Below are positions 29,092-39,400 of a stretch of 64,000 nt of DNA, piece by piece (position 1 is the first letter of the stretch; every line of letters starts with the position of its first letter). Source of the stretch: Allokutzneria sp. A3M-2-11 16 (GTDB lineage: Bacteria > Actinomycetota > Actinomycetes > Mycobacteriales > Pseudonocardiaceae); NCBI RefSeq assembly GCF_024213555.1, contig NZ_JANAVO010000001.1:186001-250000 (forward strand), read 5' to 3'. The notes below the pieces were generated by a model. The model had not been told where the DNA came from, searched no databases, and worked only from the letters and a program-made list of their open reading frames with translations. The translations under genes were made by a program, and so were the position numbers.

Positions 29092-29155
29092 CCGGTCTTC
29101 AAGTACCCCCAACCCCACCCCCCACCGTCTCCAACCGCCCCCAACCCCCACCCCA
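29092..29155. repeat. Half copy of GTCTTCAAG element (C)
   Basis: CCGGTCTTCAAGTACCCCCA followed by ACCCC runs and CCAACCGCCCCCAACCCCC matches the left arm and inner left stem of the complete elements. The right half is absent; other repeat modules begin where it should be. Confidence 0.75.
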
Positions 29156-29163
29156 ACGCCGCA

Positions 29164-29220
29164 TTCGGGGCGTTGAGGTCCCTGAACGAGTCGTTCGGGG
29201 CGTTGGAGTCCCTGAACGCA
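29164..29220. repeat. Two 30-base direct repeats, CCCTGAACG family
   Basis: TTCGGGGCGTTGAGGTCCCT and TTCGGGGCGTTGGAGTCCCT, each followed by GAACG, start at 29164 and 29194. The words TCCCTGAACG and GTCGTTCGGGGCGTT also occur in the hairpin at 3629-3679, so the two loci share one repeat family. Confidence 0.75.
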
Positions 29221-29233
29221 TACGTGACGGGGG

Positions 29234-29725
29234 TCAGTCGCCTTCGGCGGCGGCGCGGGAGAGCAGACCGGCCAGGGCGGGGTAGCGCTCGCCCAGCAGG
29301 CGCGCGGCTCCGGCCAGCTCGTCGGCGACGGCCAGCTCGCGCAGCCGGGCGACGGCGGCCTGCTCGGCGCCGCGCTCGTCGACGGGGAGCGTGTCCAGGC
29401 CGACGGTCGGCTGCGAGGCGCGGACCTCCTCCAGCGCGCGCTCCACCGCCTCGCGGTCGCCCGCGGCCACGCCCGCGGTGAGCACCCGGCGCTCCAGCAT
29501 CACGAGCCTGGCCAGCACCGCGGGGTTGCCGATCTTGGCCCGGCGGCCGCTCATCACCTGGCTGAGCATGGGGGCGCTGATCCCGAGCACGTCGGCCAGC
29601 TGCGCCTGCGAGGTGGAGTAGGCCACCACCAGCCGCCGCACGCGGTCGCCGAGGGGTTCGCCGTACCACTCGCGTTGCAGCGCGAGGTTGCGCTGCACGA
29701 TCTTCTGGTCGTCCACCGCACTCAC
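29234..29725 (-). CDS. Helix-turn-helix protein coupled to ribF
   Basis: A 163-residue protein with a Cro/C1-like helix-turn-helix at about residues 30-65 (STSQAQLADVLGISAPMLSQ then VMSGRRAKIGNPAVLARL) and a helical C-terminal half (AAVARLRELAVADELAGAAR). The GTG at 29725 overlaps the ribF stop as GTGA; upstream codons only read ribF out of frame. It is a probable DNA-binding regulator. Targets unknown. Confidence 0.75.
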   Translation of the reverse strand: MSAVDDQKIVQRNLALQREWYGEPLGDRVRRLVVAYSTSQAQLADVLGISAPMLSQVMSGRRAKIGNPAVLARLVMLERRVLTAGVAAGDREAVERALEEVRASQPTVGLDTLPVDERGAEQAAVARLRELAVADELAGAARLLGERYPALAGLLSRAAAEGD

Positions 29726-30684
29726 CCGTCGGCCAGCAGCTCGCGGCACGTCGCCACGTCGAGGTGCATCTGTTCGATCAACGCCTCGACGTTGTCGTAC
29801 CGCTCCTGACCGCGCAACCTGGCGACGAAGTCCAGCGCGACCCGCTGGCCGTAGAGGTCCTCGTTGGTGTCGAGCACGAAAGCCTCGACGCGGCGTTCTC
29901 GCCCGGAGAACGTCGGGTTGGTACCGACGGACACCGCGGCCATCCGCGGCTCGGGGAACTTCGGCGTCGAGCCGGGGCGGCCGTGGCCGATGTCGACGAA
30001 GCGGCACGCGTACACGCCGTCCGCGGGCACGGCCGCGGTGCGCGCGGTCGACAGGTTCGCCGTGGGGAAGCCGAGTTCGCGGCCGCGGCCGTCACCCCGG
30101 ACGACGATGCCCTCCACCCGGTGCGAACGGCCGAGCGCTCCGGCGGCAGCGGCCACGTCGCCCGCGTCGATGCACGCGCGGATGTAGGTGGAGGAGAAGG
30201 TGACCTGCTCGTCGGAGAGCAGTCGCGCGCCCTCGGTGACGAAGCCGAAGCGGCGGCCGAGCGTCTCCAGCAGCGCCACGTCGCCCTGCGCGCGGTGGCC
30301 GAAGTTGAAGTTCTCCCCCACCACGACGGCGGCCGCGTGCAGCCGGTCGACGAGGATCTCGTGCACGAACTCGTCGGCGGGGATTCGGGCGACGTCGGGG
30401 GTGAACGGCAGCACGCAGAACACGTCGACGCCCAGCTGCTCCACCAGTTCCGCGCGACGGCGCAACGTGGTGAGCTGCGCGGGGTGGCTGCCGGGCCGGA
30501 CCACCTCGGAGGGGTGCGGGTCGAAGGTCAGCAGCACGCACGGGAGGTCGCGGTCGCGGGCCAGCTCCACCGCCCTCGTGATCAGCTGCTGGTGCCCCCG
30601 GTGCACGCCGTCGAAGACTCCGACGGTCAGCACACAACGACCCCAGCCACCGGGCAGGTGCTCTAGTCCACGCCAACGCTGCAC
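29722..30684 (-). CDS. ribF: Bifunctional riboflavin kinase/FAD synthetase
   Basis: Converts riboflavin to FMN and FMN to FAD. The 320-residue protein has the nucleotidyltransferase motif GVFDGVHRGHQ at 22-32 and SSTYIRACI in the first domain. The C-terminal flavokinase domain is marked by GFPTANL near residue 200 and the SVGTNPTF loop. The GTG start at 30684 lies 21 bases downstream of the truB stop, so the two are co-transcribed, as is common in bacteria. Confidence 0.95.
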   Translation of the reverse strand: MQRWRGLEHLPGGWGRCVLTVGVFDGVHRGHQQLITRAVELARDRDLPCVLLTFDPHPSEVVRPGSHPAQLTTLRRRAELVEQLGVDVFCVLPFTPDVARIPADEFVHEILVDRLHAAAVVVGENFNFGHRAQGDVALLETLGRRFGFVTEGARLLSDEQVTFSSTYIRACIDAGDVAAAAGALGRSHRVEGIVVRGDGRGRELGFPTANLSTARTAAVPADGVYACRFVDIGHGRPGSTPKFPEPRMAAVSVGTNPTFSGRERRVEAFVLDTNEDLYGQRVALDFVARLRGQERYDNVEALIEQMHLDVATCRELLADG

Positions 30685-30705
30685 GACGGGAAGCTTACGG
30701 GCGGG

Positions 30706-31629
30706 TCAGCCGTCCAGGCTCAGCACCACGAGGGAACGGGTCCTGCCCTCGACCTCCTCGGCGAGCGCGATCGCCTTGCCGCTGGGGTCGAAAACCCCGT
30801 GCGTACCGGCGATCCCGGCGCCGCGCAGGCGCTTGCCGGTGAGCAGCGCGGCGGCGTCGGCCTCGCTGACGTCGCGGCGGGGGAAGGCCGCCGCGACGGC
30901 CGAGGTGAGGTCCAGCGCGAGCGTCGGCTCGGCCTCCAGCTGCTCCAGGGTGCGGGCGAGCGCGATGCCGAACGGGCCGACGCGGGTGCGGCGCAGCGCG
31001 GCGAGGTGACCGCCGACGCCGAGCCCGGCACCGAGGTCGCGGGCCAGCGCGCGCACGTAGGTGCCGGACGTGCACTCCACGAGCACGTCGAGGTCGGTGC
31101 AGGTCTCCTCGCGCCGCATCGAGAGCACGTCGAAGCGCTGCACGGTGACCGGGCGCGCCTTGAGCTCGACGGTCTCGCCGTCGCGGACCCTGGCGTAGGC
31201 GCGCTTGCCGTCGATCTTGACCGCGCTGACCGCGCTCGGGACCTGGTCGATCGGCCCGGTGAGCGCGCCGATGCCCTCGGTGATCGCCGATTCGTCCACA
31301 GTGGACGCGTCGGCGGTGGAGAGCACCTCGCCCTGGGCGTCGTCGGTGGTCGTGGCCGCGCCGAGGCGGATGGTGGCCAGGTACGCCTTGGTGTCCAGCG
31401 CGAGGTGGCCGAGCAGCTTGGTCGCGCGCTCGATGCCCAGCACCAGCACGCCGGTGGCCATCGGGTCGAGCGTGCCCGCGTGGCCCACCTTGCGGGTGCC
31501 CATGATCCGCCGCACCCGCGCGACCACGTCGTGCGAGGTCATCCCGTCGGGCTTGTCCACGATGACCAGCCCCGGCGGGACGTTCGATGTCGGCCGGTCG
31601 GACTTGCGGTCCCGTCGTGCTCTTGTCAC
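30706..31629 (-). CDS. truB: tRNA pseudouridine-55 synthase
   Basis: Isomerises U55 in the T-arm of tRNAs. The 307-residue enzyme has the catalytic Asp55 in HAGTLDPMATG, the opening GLVIVDKPDGMTSHDVV and the SGTYVRALARDLG motif. The C-terminal actinobacterial extension is present. GTG start at 31629. It heads the truB-ribF-HTH run; the MFS gene upstream is on the same strand 25 bases away. Confidence 0.95.
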   Translation of the reverse strand: MTRARRDRKSDRPTSNVPPGLVIVDKPDGMTSHDVVARVRRIMGTRKVGHAGTLDPMATGVLVLGIERATKLLGHLALDTKAYLATIRLGAATTTDDAQGEVLSTADASTVDESAITEGIGALTGPIDQVPSAVSAVKIDGKRAYARVRDGETVELKARPVTVQRFDVLSMRREETCTDLDVLVECTSGTYVRALARDLGAGLGVGGHLAALRRTRVGPFGIALARTLEQLEAEPTLALDLTSAVAAAFPRRDVSEADAAALLTGKRLRGAGIAGTHGVFDPSGKAIALAEEVEGRTRSLVVLSLDG

Positions 31630-31654
31630 GACGGGAAACCCTAATCCGGACGGC

Positions 31655-33046
31655 TCAGGCCGCGAGGGCCAGGTCCTCGTCCCAACGGCGGTGCCGGAGC
31701 TGGACCGGGACCTCCTCGCCCCGGGCCTCGGCGGCGAAGACCACTCCGCGAGCCCGGCGCCACCACACGGCCGTGCGCCAGGTGCCGAAGACCAGCACCG
31801 CGGCGACCGCGATCAGGGCGATGCGGAACGAGGTCGCCGGCCCGAGGGACCGGGTCAGCTCCAGCAGCACTCCGACCGAGAGGGCGGCCACCGTCGTCGC
31901 CGTGAAGCCGCCGACGTTGACCACGCCCGTCGCGGTGCCGACCACGCGCAGCGGGTTGTAGTCACGGGCCAGCGCGAACGCGACCGCGGACGCGGGCCCA
32001 CCGAGGGAGAGCACGAAGAGGCCGACCGCGATGAACGGTGTCGGCACGTGCCCGCCGGGCCAGGACAGCAGCACCGTCCACACGACGAGCGCGCTGATCA
32101 GGTAACCCACCACGATCGGCATGCGCAGTTCCGGGCGCCGACCGATCAGCGCGCCGACGACCGGGCTGCCGAAGACGCCGCCGAGCACCAGGACGCCGAG
32201 CAGCGCGCTGGCCGCGTGCGGGTCCATGCCCTGCGCCTCGACGAGGTACGGGAAGCCCCAGAGCAGGCCGAGCACGGCGGGCCCGAACATGGTCGAGAAG
32301 TGCACCCAGAAGCCGAGCCGGGTCCCCGGCACCCGCCACGAGTCGGCGACGCGGTGCAGCACCTGGCGCGGCGACACGGGATCGGCGGCTCGAACCTCGT
32401 GCCCCGCCGGGTGGTCGCGCAGCTTGGACACCGCGAGGACGGAGTAAGCGGCGGTGACCAGGCCGACCGCGAGGAAGGTCCACGTCCAGCCGACGTTGTC
32501 CAGCGCGAGGGTCAGCGGAACCGTCGAGACGAGGTTGCCCGCCGCGCCGAGTGCTCCGGAGAACGACACGACCACCGAGTACTGGCGGCCGGGGAAGTGA
32601 CCGGCGATCAGCCTCAGCAGGCTGACCCAGGTCATGGCGTCGCCGCTGCCCAGCACCGCGCGGGCGACGAGGGCGAGCGCGTAGGAGTCGGCGACGGCGA
32701 ACAGCAGCTGACCGGTGCCCATCAGCAGGGCGGCGACGGTCAGCACCCGGCGCGGGCCGAAGCGGTCCACGAGCACGCCGGTGGGGATCTGCATGAGGGC
32801 GTACACACCGACCTGGAGGACGGTGAAGACGCCGAGTGCGGCGGGGCCGACCCCGAAGCGCTCACCGGCCTGGAGACCGGCGACGCCGAGCGAGGTGCGG
32901 TGGAAGACCGCCGCGACGTAGATGGCTACCGCAATGGTCCAGACCAGCCAGCCCTGGCGGGTGGCGCGCTCGACCGAAGGCAAGGAAAACCCTCCGAACC
33001 TGGAGAAGGGGAAATGGGAATCTGCCAACGTTGGCACTCTGTCCAT
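31655..33046 (-). CDS. MFS transporter
   Basis: A 463-residue major facilitator with twelve membrane helices. The first half shows LVDRFGPRRVL, the loop 2-3 signature. GALIGRRPELRMPIV is its repeat in the second half. It is most like broad drug/metabolite exporters; substrate unknown. Start uncertain: the ATG at 33046 has AAGGAG 12 bases upstream, while a TTG at 32983 has GGAGGG at ideal spacing and gives 442 residues that begin right before helix 1. It lies between the MATE gene and truB. Confidence 0.85.
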   Translation of the reverse strand: MDRVPTLADSHFPFSRFGGFSLPSVERATRQGWLVWTIAVAIYVAAVFHRTSLGVAGLQAGERFGVGPAALGVFTVLQVGVYALMQIPTGVLVDRFGPRRVLTVAALLMGTGQLLFAVADSYALALVARAVLGSGDAMTWVSLLRLIAGHFPGRQYSVVVSFSGALGAAGNLVSTVPLTLALDNVGWTWTFLAVGLVTAAYSVLAVSKLRDHPAGHEVRAADPVSPRQVLHRVADSWRVPGTRLGFWVHFSTMFGPAVLGLLWGFPYLVEAQGMDPHAASALLGVLVLGGVFGSPVVGALIGRRPELRMPIVVGYLISALVVWTVLLSWPGGHVPTPFIAVGLFVLSLGGPASAVAFALARDYNPLRVVGTATGVVNVGGFTATTVAALSVGVLLELTRSLGPATSFRIALIAVAAVLVFGTWRTAVWWRRARGVVFAAEARGEEVPVQLRHRRWDEDLALAA

Positions 33047-33112
33047 CGCCCGCCGCCTCTCCTTCTGTTAGCCGCCCAAAACGTGCACTCGCCCACACCT
33101 GGCGCCGCGCCG

Positions 33113-33250
33113 GTTGGAGCGTCTTCAAGTCCTACGAACCCCGCGAACGATCACCACTAACCGCACCCAACCCTCCGGGACGTCGCCGGGGTTGGGGGCG
33201 GTTAGCGACCGCTGGGAGGGGGGGTCGGGGGTACTTGAAGACGCCCCAAC
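33113..33250. repeat. GTCTTCAAG palindromic element, complete copy D
   Basis: Outer arms are 33113-33129 (GTTGGAGCGTCTTCAAG) and 33234-33250 (CTTGAAGACGCCCCAAC), with one mismatch in 17. The inner stem is CTAACCGCACCCAACCC with GGGGTTGGGGGCGGTTAG. It lies between the MATE and MFS genes. Confidence 0.87.
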
Positions 33251-33268
33251 CCGCTCAGGGACGTCGTG

Positions 33269-34570
33269 CTAGCGGATAGCGCCGGGGACGGCCCACGCGC
33301 CGGAGCGGGCGCGGAGGAGCGCGGCGGAGAGGCGGAGGAGCATGAAGGCGGAGAGCGCGGTCCAGACTCCGGCCAGGCCCCAACCCGCCGCCAGGGAAAC
33401 CCACACCAGCGGGAGGAAGCCGATCATCGCCGAGGCGAGGGTCGCGTTGCGGAGGTAGGCGGCATCGCCCGCGCCCAGCAGCACGCCGTCCAAAGCGAAG
33501 ACCACGCCCGCGATCGGTTGCAGCGCAACGAAGAACCACCACGCGTGCGGGATCTGCGCGAGCACCGCGGGTTCTGGGCTGAACACCGGCGGGAGCACCG
33601 TCACAAGCGCCGCGAAGACCACGCCCAGAGCGACGCCGAACCACAGGCCGTAGATCGTGATCTGCCGGGCGAGAGCCTTGGCGCGCAAGGAATCCGAGGA
33701 GCCCAGCGCCGCGCCGACGAGCGACTGCGCCGCGATCGCGAGCGAATCCAGCACGAGCGCCAGGAAGGTCCACAGCTGCAACACGACCTGGTGCGCGGCG
33801 GCGGCCTCCGCCGAGGTGCGCGCGGCCACCGCTGCCGCGGAGACGAAGCACGCCTGGAACGCCAGGCTGCGCACGATGAGGTCGCGACCGAGGCCGAGCT
33901 GCGCGCGCATCAACCGCGGTACCGGGCGCAGCGGCACGCGCTCCACCACCAACGCCCGGACGAACAGGGCGGCGGAGATCGCCTGTGCCACCACGTTGGC
34001 GACCGCGGAACCCGCGAGGCCCCAGTCCGCCCAGTACACCAGCACCGGACACAGCACGGCCGAAATCCCGTTGCCCGCCAACACATATCGGAGCGGCCGG
34101 GCGGTCTCCTGCACGCCGCGCATCCACCCGTTGCCCGCCATGGTGATCAACACCAGCGGCGCGCCGAGCAACGCGATGCGCAGCCAGCCCACCGCCGCGT
34201 CGGCGATCGCACCCGGCCCGGCGAGGGCGTGCGCGATCGGGCTCGCGAGGAGCTGCCCGGCCAGCACCAGGACCAGACCGACCGCCACGGCCAGCCAGGT
34301 CGCCTGCACGCCCTCCGCGACCGCCTCGGCCCGCCGACCGGCGCCGTGCAGCCGCGCCGCGCGAGCGGTCGTGCCGTAGGACAGGAAGGTCAGCTGAGTG
34401 GAGACCTGGGCGAGGACGATCCCGCCGATCGCGAGCGCCGCCAGCGGGACCGCGCCGAGGTGGCCGACGACCGCGGTGTCCACGAGGAGGTACAGCGGCT
34501 CCGCCGCCAGCACGCCGAGCGCGGGCAGCGCCAGGCCCAGCACGTGCCGCGGCGACTCCACAACCTTCAC
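33269..34570 (-). CDS. MATE-family efflux transporter (DinF-like)
   Basis: A 433-residue multidrug/metabolite exporter with twelve helices. The opening LGLALPALGVLAAEPLYLLV followed by DTAVVGHLGAVPLAALAIGG is the DinF-type MATE N-terminus. The repeat half begins near SLAFQACFVSAAAVAARTSA. The GTG at 34570 lies 31 bases after nrnA; the longer frame reads into nrnA. This position after nrnA is that of dinF in mycobacteria. A palindromic element follows its stop. Confidence 0.88.
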   Translation of the reverse strand: MKVVESPRHVLGLALPALGVLAAEPLYLLVDTAVVGHLGAVPLAALAIGGIVLAQVSTQLTFLSYGTTARAARLHGAGRRAEAVAEGVQATWLAVAVGLVLVLAGQLLASPIAHALAGPGAIADAAVGWLRIALLGAPLVLITMAGNGWMRGVQETARPLRYVLAGNGISAVLCPVLVYWADWGLAGSAVANVVAQAISAALFVRALVVERVPLRPVPRLMRAQLGLGRDLIVRSLAFQACFVSAAAVAARTSAEAAAAHQVVLQLWTFLALVLDSLAIAAQSLVGAALGSSDSLRAKALARQITIYGLWFGVALGVVFAALVTVLPPVFSPEPAVLAQIPHAWWFFVALQPIAGVVFALDGVLLGAGDAAYLRNATLASAMIGFLPLVWVSLAAGWGLAGVWTALSAFMLLRLSAALLRARSGAWAVPGAIR

Positions 34571-34601
34571 GAGCCGAGCGTAGGTCAGCCCACCGACAGC
34601 C

Positions 34602-35633
34602 TCAGCGCAGCGAGGGAGCGGACTCCAGGGCGGAACGCACCTGGTCAACGGCCTCTTTGAGGCCACAGTGGAGGGTCACCCCTGAGGCGAGGCGGTGACC
34701 ACCGCCACCCAGTGATTCGGCGACGGCCCCCACGTCGAGCCGGGCGATCGCGCGCAGCGACACCGTCCACGTCGCCGGAGCGGTCTCCTTGAACACCGCG
34801 GCGACCTCGGCCTCGCGGGTGGTGCGCAGGATGTCGATCACGCTGTCCACGTCCTCGCCGCGCAGCCCCTCGGCATCGGCGGCACGGACGGCGGCGTGCA
34901 CGAAACCCAGTCCCTGAGCCGAATCCGGCTCCAGGCTGGCCCCGCCGAGCACCGTGGCGAGCATGCCCATCCAGCCGAACGGGTGCGTGTCCAGCAGCGG
35001 GCGCAGGGTGGCGTCCGGATCGACCCCGGCCTCGACGAGCCGGGCCGCGGTCGCGTACGTCGCGCCGGTGGCGACGCGGAAGCAGCGGGTGTCGGTGGCC
35101 AGGCCCGCGTAGAGGCACCGGGCGATCGGTTCGTCGACCAGCGCGCCGAGCTCGTCCAGCACGCGCAGCACGATCACCGCTGTGGCCTCGGCCTTGTCGT
35201 CGACCACGTTGAGCGTGCCGAAACGGGTGTTGGAGACGTGGTGGTCGAGCACGATCACCTCGCCCCCGGCGGCCGCGGTCGCGGCCACCCGGTCGCCGAG
35301 CACGCCGAGCCGGTCGACGCTGCCCGCGTCCAGCGCCACCAGCAGCGGCGGCACGGCGGGCACCTCCTCGACGGGCACCACGATGCCGGTCGAGTCCAGC
35401 CCGCGCAGCGATTCCGGCACCGCCGCGGGATGCCCGAAGGACACCCGCACGGTGGCGCCGCGCCGCTGGAGGGCGATGCCCAGCGCCACCGCGGAACCGA
35501 GCGCGTCGGCATCGGGGTTGACGTGGGCGAGCAGGGTGACGTCAGGCGCGTCGGCCAGCAGCCGCGCCGCGCTGAGGGCAGTGCCGACGCTCGACCCCGC
35601 AAGCGGGTCTTCGGCACCCTGCCCGCGTACCAC
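34602..35633 (-). CDS. nrnA: DHH-family phosphoesterase (nanoRNase/pAp phosphatase)
   Basis: Degrades 2-5-mer RNAs, cyclic-dinucleotide products and possibly pAp. The 343-residue protein shows HVNPDADALGS at 37-47, the DHH triad VLDHH at 128-132, and the DHHA1 motif GGGGHRLASG near the C-terminus. The GTG start overlaps the rbfA stop by one base (TAGTG). It is part of the rimP-to-MATE run. Confidence 0.94.
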   Translation of the reverse strand: MVRGQGAEDPLAGSSVGTALSAARLLADAPDVTLLAHVNPDADALGSAVALGIALQRRGATVRVSFGHPAAVPESLRGLDSTGIVVPVEEVPAVPPLLVALDAGSVDRLGVLGDRVAATAAAGGEVIVLDHHVSNTRFGTLNVVDDKAEATAVIVLRVLDELGALVDEPIARCLYAGLATDTRCFRVATGATYATAARLVEAGVDPDATLRPLLDTHPFGWMGMLATVLGGASLEPDSAQGLGFVHAAVRAADAEGLRGEDVDSVIDILRTTREAEVAAVFKETAPATWTVSLRAIARLDVGAVAESLGGGGHRLASGVTLHCGLKEAVDQVRSALESAPSLR

Positions 35634-36073
35634 TAGTTCTCGTCCTCTTCGGCTTCGCGGGGCTTGCGGTACGGGTCGGCCTCCCCGGCGGGCTGGGCGC
35701 CCGCGGCGATCCGGGCCACGTCGGCGTCGGCCGCCTGGGCCTTGGCCAGCAGCTCCTCCATCTGCCGGGCGGTGTCCGGCACCGCGTCCAGCACGAAGGC
35801 CAGCGAGGGGGTGTAGCGCACACCGGTGCGTTGTCCCACCAGGGAACGCAGCACACCGGTCGAGCTGGCCAGCGCGGCGGCGGTGCCCGCGTGGTCGGCG
35901 TCGTCCCCGAGGACGGTGTAGAACACGGTCGCCTCGCGCAGGTCGCCGGTCACCCTGGCCTCGGTCACCGTGACCATGGCCAGGCGGGGGTCCTTCACGT
36001 CGTGCTCCAGCGCGGACGCCACGATCTGCGCGATCCGCTTGGCGAGCCTGCGGGCGCGGGCCTGGTCGGCCAC
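35633..36073 (-). CDS. rbfA: Ribosome-binding factor A
   Basis: Assists late 30S maturation at the 16S 5' end. The 146-residue protein has the type II KH fold signature: [20 protein letters not shown], then [20 protein letters not shown], and [20 protein letters not shown]. The C-terminal tail is acidic and basic, as in other actinobacteria. It is coupled to nrnA by a one-base overlap. Confidence 0.96.
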   Translation of the reverse strand: MADQARARRLAKRIAQIVASALEHDVKDPRLAMVTVTEARVTGDLREATVFYTVLGDDADHAGTAAALASSTGVLRSLVGQRTGVRYTPSLAFVLDAVPDTARQMEELLAKAQAADADVARIAAGAQPAGEADPYRKPREAEEDEN

Positions 36074-36115
36074 GGCGCTCCTCCTGTCTTTCTCGTACAG
36101 CGCCTCACGACGCGG

Positions 36116-36418
36116 CTATTCGTCCTCCGGCCCGAACATGCGATGACGGGCGGAGAGCAGTTCCAGTTCCGGGCGTCCGGCGACCAAGCGCTCGCAGGAC
36201 AGCAGGACGTCCCGGACGTGCTGGGTGTCCCCGGCGACCGCCGACACCCCGATCAGGGCGCGGCGGTGCAGGTCCTGGTGACCGGCCTCGGCGGCGGCCA
36301 CCTCGAAGCGCTTGCGCAGCTCGGCGATGACCGGCCGCACCAGGGAGCGCTTCTCCTTCAGCGAGTGCACGTCCCCGAAGAGGACGTCCAGCTCCAACGA
36401 TCCCACGTACACGGGCAT
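36116..36418 (-). CDS. ylxP: YlxP/DUF503 family protein
   Basis: A 100-residue protein with the DUF503 pattern (YVGSLELDVLFGDVHSLKEK, RSLVRPVIAELRKRF, ALIGVSAVAGDTQHV). Homologs sit between infB and rbfA in many bacteria and were linked to 30S assembly as RbfA-like helpers (family knowledge, limited). ATG at 36418 or GTG one codon earlier. It is separated from infB by a strong hairpin, so expression may be attenuated relative to infB. Confidence 0.88.
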   Translation of the reverse strand: MPVYVGSLELDVLFGDVHSLKEKRSLVRPVIAELRKRFEVAAAEAGHQDLHRRALIGVSAVAGDTQHVRDVLLSCERLVAGRPELELLSARHRMFGPEDE

Positions 36419-36435
36419 CACCGTTGTGAATTAAG

Positions 36436-36469
36436 CGGTGGCCGGGCGCGCACACGCGCCCGGCCACCG
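36436..36469 (-). terminator. Perfect 15-bp hairpin between infB and ylxP
   Basis: CGGTGGCCGGGCGCG and its exact complement enclose a CACA loop, 7 bases past the infB stop. It is a likely terminator or attenuator inside the nusA-infB operon. Confidence 0.87.
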
Positions 36470-36476
36470 TCGGATA

Positions 36477-39400
36477 TCAGCTGCGCGGCTTCTCGCGCAT
36501 CTCGAACGTCTCGATCGAGTCGCCGATCTTCAGATCGCCGTACGAACCGAGCGTGATACCGCACTCGTAGCCCTCGCGGACCTCGGTCGCGTCGTCCTTG
36601 AACCGGCGCAGCGAGGTGATCGAGAGGTTGTCGGCCACCACGACGTTGTCGCGGAGCAGACGCGCCTTGGTGTTGCGGCGGATCTCACCGGACATGACCA
36701 GGCAGCCGGCGATGGTGCCGAACTTGGAGGACTTGAAGACCTCGCGGACCTCGGCCTTGCCGAGCGCGACCTCTTCGTAGATCGGCTTGAGCATGCCCTT
36801 GAGCGCGGCCTCGATCTCGTCGATCGCCTGGTAGATGACCGTGTAGTACCGGATGTCCACGCCCTCGCGGTTGGCCATCTCGGTGGCCTTGCCCTCCGCG
36901 CGGACGTTGAAGCCGAGCACGATCACGTCGTCGGCGATGGCGAGGCTGATGTCGCTCTCGGTGATGCCACCGACACCGCGGTGGATGACCCGCAGTTCGA
37001 CGTCCTCACCGACGTCCAGCTTCAGCAGCGCGCTCTCCAGAGCCTCGACGGTACCGGAGTTGTCACCCTTGATGATCAGGTTGAGCTGGCGCGTCTCCTT
37101 CAGGGCCGCGTCCAGGTCTTCCAGGCTGACGCGCTTGCGCTTGGCCGCCTGCTGGGCGTTGCGCTCGCGAGCGCGCCGCCGGTCGGCGATCTGGCGGGCG
37201 ACCCGGTCCTCGTCGACGACGAGGAAGGTGTCACCGGCACCCGGCACCGACGTGAACCCGATGACCTGGACCGGACGCGACGGGGTCGCCTCCAGCACGT
37301 CCTCGTTGTACTCGTCGACCATCCGGCGCACGCGGCCGTACGCGTCACCGGCGACGATCGAGTCACCGACGCGCAGCGTGCCGCGCTGGACCAGGACGGT
37401 GGCCACCGAGCCGCGGCCGCGGTCGAGGTGGGCCTCGATCGCGATGCCCTGGGCCTGCATGTCCGGGTTGGCCCGCAGGTCCAGCGTGGCGTCCGCGGTC
37501 AGCAGGATCGCCTCCAGCAGGCCCTGGATGTTGATGTTCTGCCGCGCGGAGATGTCGACGAACATCGTCTCGCCGCCGTACTCCTCGGCGACCAGGCCGT
37601 AGTCGGTGAGCTGCTGCCGGATCTTCTGCGGGTTCGCGTCCGGCTTGTCGATCTTGTTCACCGCGACCACGATCGGCACGTTCGCCGCCTGGGCGTGGTT
37701 GATCGCCTCCACCGTCTGCGGCATCACACCGTCGTCGGCGGCGACCACGATCACCGCGATGTCGGTGGAGTTCGCCCCGCGGGCACGCATGGCGGTGAAC
37801 GCCTCGTGACCCGGGGTGTCGATGAAGGTGATGAGCCGCTCGCGACCCTCCAGCTCCGCGGCCACCTGGTAGGCGCCGATGTGCTGGGTGATGCCGCCGG
37901 CCTCGCCCTCGTGCACGTTCGCCTTGCGGATGGTGTCGAGCAGGCGGGTCTTACCGTGGTCGACGTGACCCATGACGGTGACGACCGGCGGGCGGAACTC
38001 GAGCTCTTCCTCGCCGCCCTCGTCCTCGCCGTAGCTGATGTCGAAGGACTCCAGCAGCTCGCGGTCCTCCTCCTCGGGGCTGACCACGAGGACGCGGTAG
38101 TTCATCTCCTGGCCGAGCAGCTCCAGGATCTCGTCGGTGACCGACTGCGTCGCGGTGACCATCTCACCGAGGTGGAACATCGCCTGCACCAGCGCGGCCG
38201 GGTTGGCGTTGATCTTGTCGGCGAAGTCGGTCAGCGAGGCGCCGCGCGCCAGCCGGACGACCTCGCCCTGGCCCTTCGGCAACCGCACGCCACCGATGGA
38301 CGGGGCCTGCATGTTGTCGAATTCCTGGCGCTTCTGCCGCTTCGACTTGCGGCCCTTGCGGCTCGGGCCGCCGGGGCGGCCGAACGCACCCGCGGTGCCA
38401 CCGGCGCGGCCACGGCCACCACCGCCGCCACCCGGGCGGAAGCCACCGCCACCGGGACGGAAACCACCGGCGCCGCCACCGGCACCCGGGGCACCGGCAC
38501 CGCCGCCGCCACCGGGACGGAAACCGCCGCCACCGCCACCACCGCCGCGGAAGCCACCGCCTCCGCCGCCGCCACCGGGACGGAAGCCACCGCCACCGCC
38601 ACCGGGACCACCACGACCGCCACCGGCACCGCCGGGACCACCACGGCCACCGGCACCGCCGGGACCGCCACGACCGCCACCGGGACCACCGGAGGGGCGC
38701 TGCGGCCGGGGCGGCATCATGCCGGGGTTCGGGCGCGGGGGCATGTTGCCGGGCGTGGGACGCGGGCCGCCGGGACGCGCGTCACCGCGCGGGGCCGGGG
38801 CCGGACGGCCCTCGCCACCGGGACCGGGACGGGAGTCGCCACCCGGGCGGCCTTCGCCACCGGGGCGCTGGCCGCCGGGACGCGGGCCCGGGGTCTGCGG
38901 ACGCTGGGCGGGAGCCCCGCCACCGACGCCGAAGGGGTTGTTGCCGACCCGGGGAGCGCGCGGACCCGGCTTCGGGGACTGCGGCTTCGGCGGGACGACG
39001 GACGGGCTGGCCTGCGCGGGCTTGGGGCCGGGGCGCGGGCCGGGCCTGGCACCCGACGGGGACGCGGACGCCGCGGGAGCGGCGGGCGTCTCGGGCTTGG
39101 GGGCCTGCTCGGGCGCCTTGGGCGCGGGAGCGGCCTGCTTGAACTCGGTGACCGCGGGCTTGGACTCGACCACCGGGGCCGGAGCGGGCTTGGCCTGCTC
39201 GACCGGCTTCGGGGCCGGGGGCCTGGGGCCGGGCTTGGGGCCGGGGCCCGGGCGCGGCGCGGACTTCGCCTCCGAAGAAGACGCAGAGGACACGGTCGGC
39301 GCGGGCTTCGGCCCGGGCGTCGGGGCCGGGGCACCGGACTGCGGTGCCGCCGGGCCGGGCTTGGGAGCCGGGGGCCCGGGCTTGGGCGCGGCGGGACGCT

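Larger units (their letters stand above)
28816..29233. other. Gene-free stretch upstream of rpsO
   Basis: This 418-base gap holds the rpsO leader and promoter region (about 28816-29040) and two repeat families: a half copy of the GTCTTCAAG element and a 30-base tandem repeat, both described separately. No credible reading frame on either strand. Confidence 0.6.

Noticed and set aside
31205-33160. 651-codon plus-strand frame opposite truB and the MFS gene
   Set aside because: It is a shadow; both minus-strand genes have firm motifs.
33234-33250. Target-site duplications flanking element D
   Set aside because: No convincing direct repeat flanks this or the other copies, so insertion by a known transposase cannot be claimed.
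38395-38700. CRISPR-like or satellite repeat
   Set aside because: Units are degenerate, without regular spacers, and in frame with infB.
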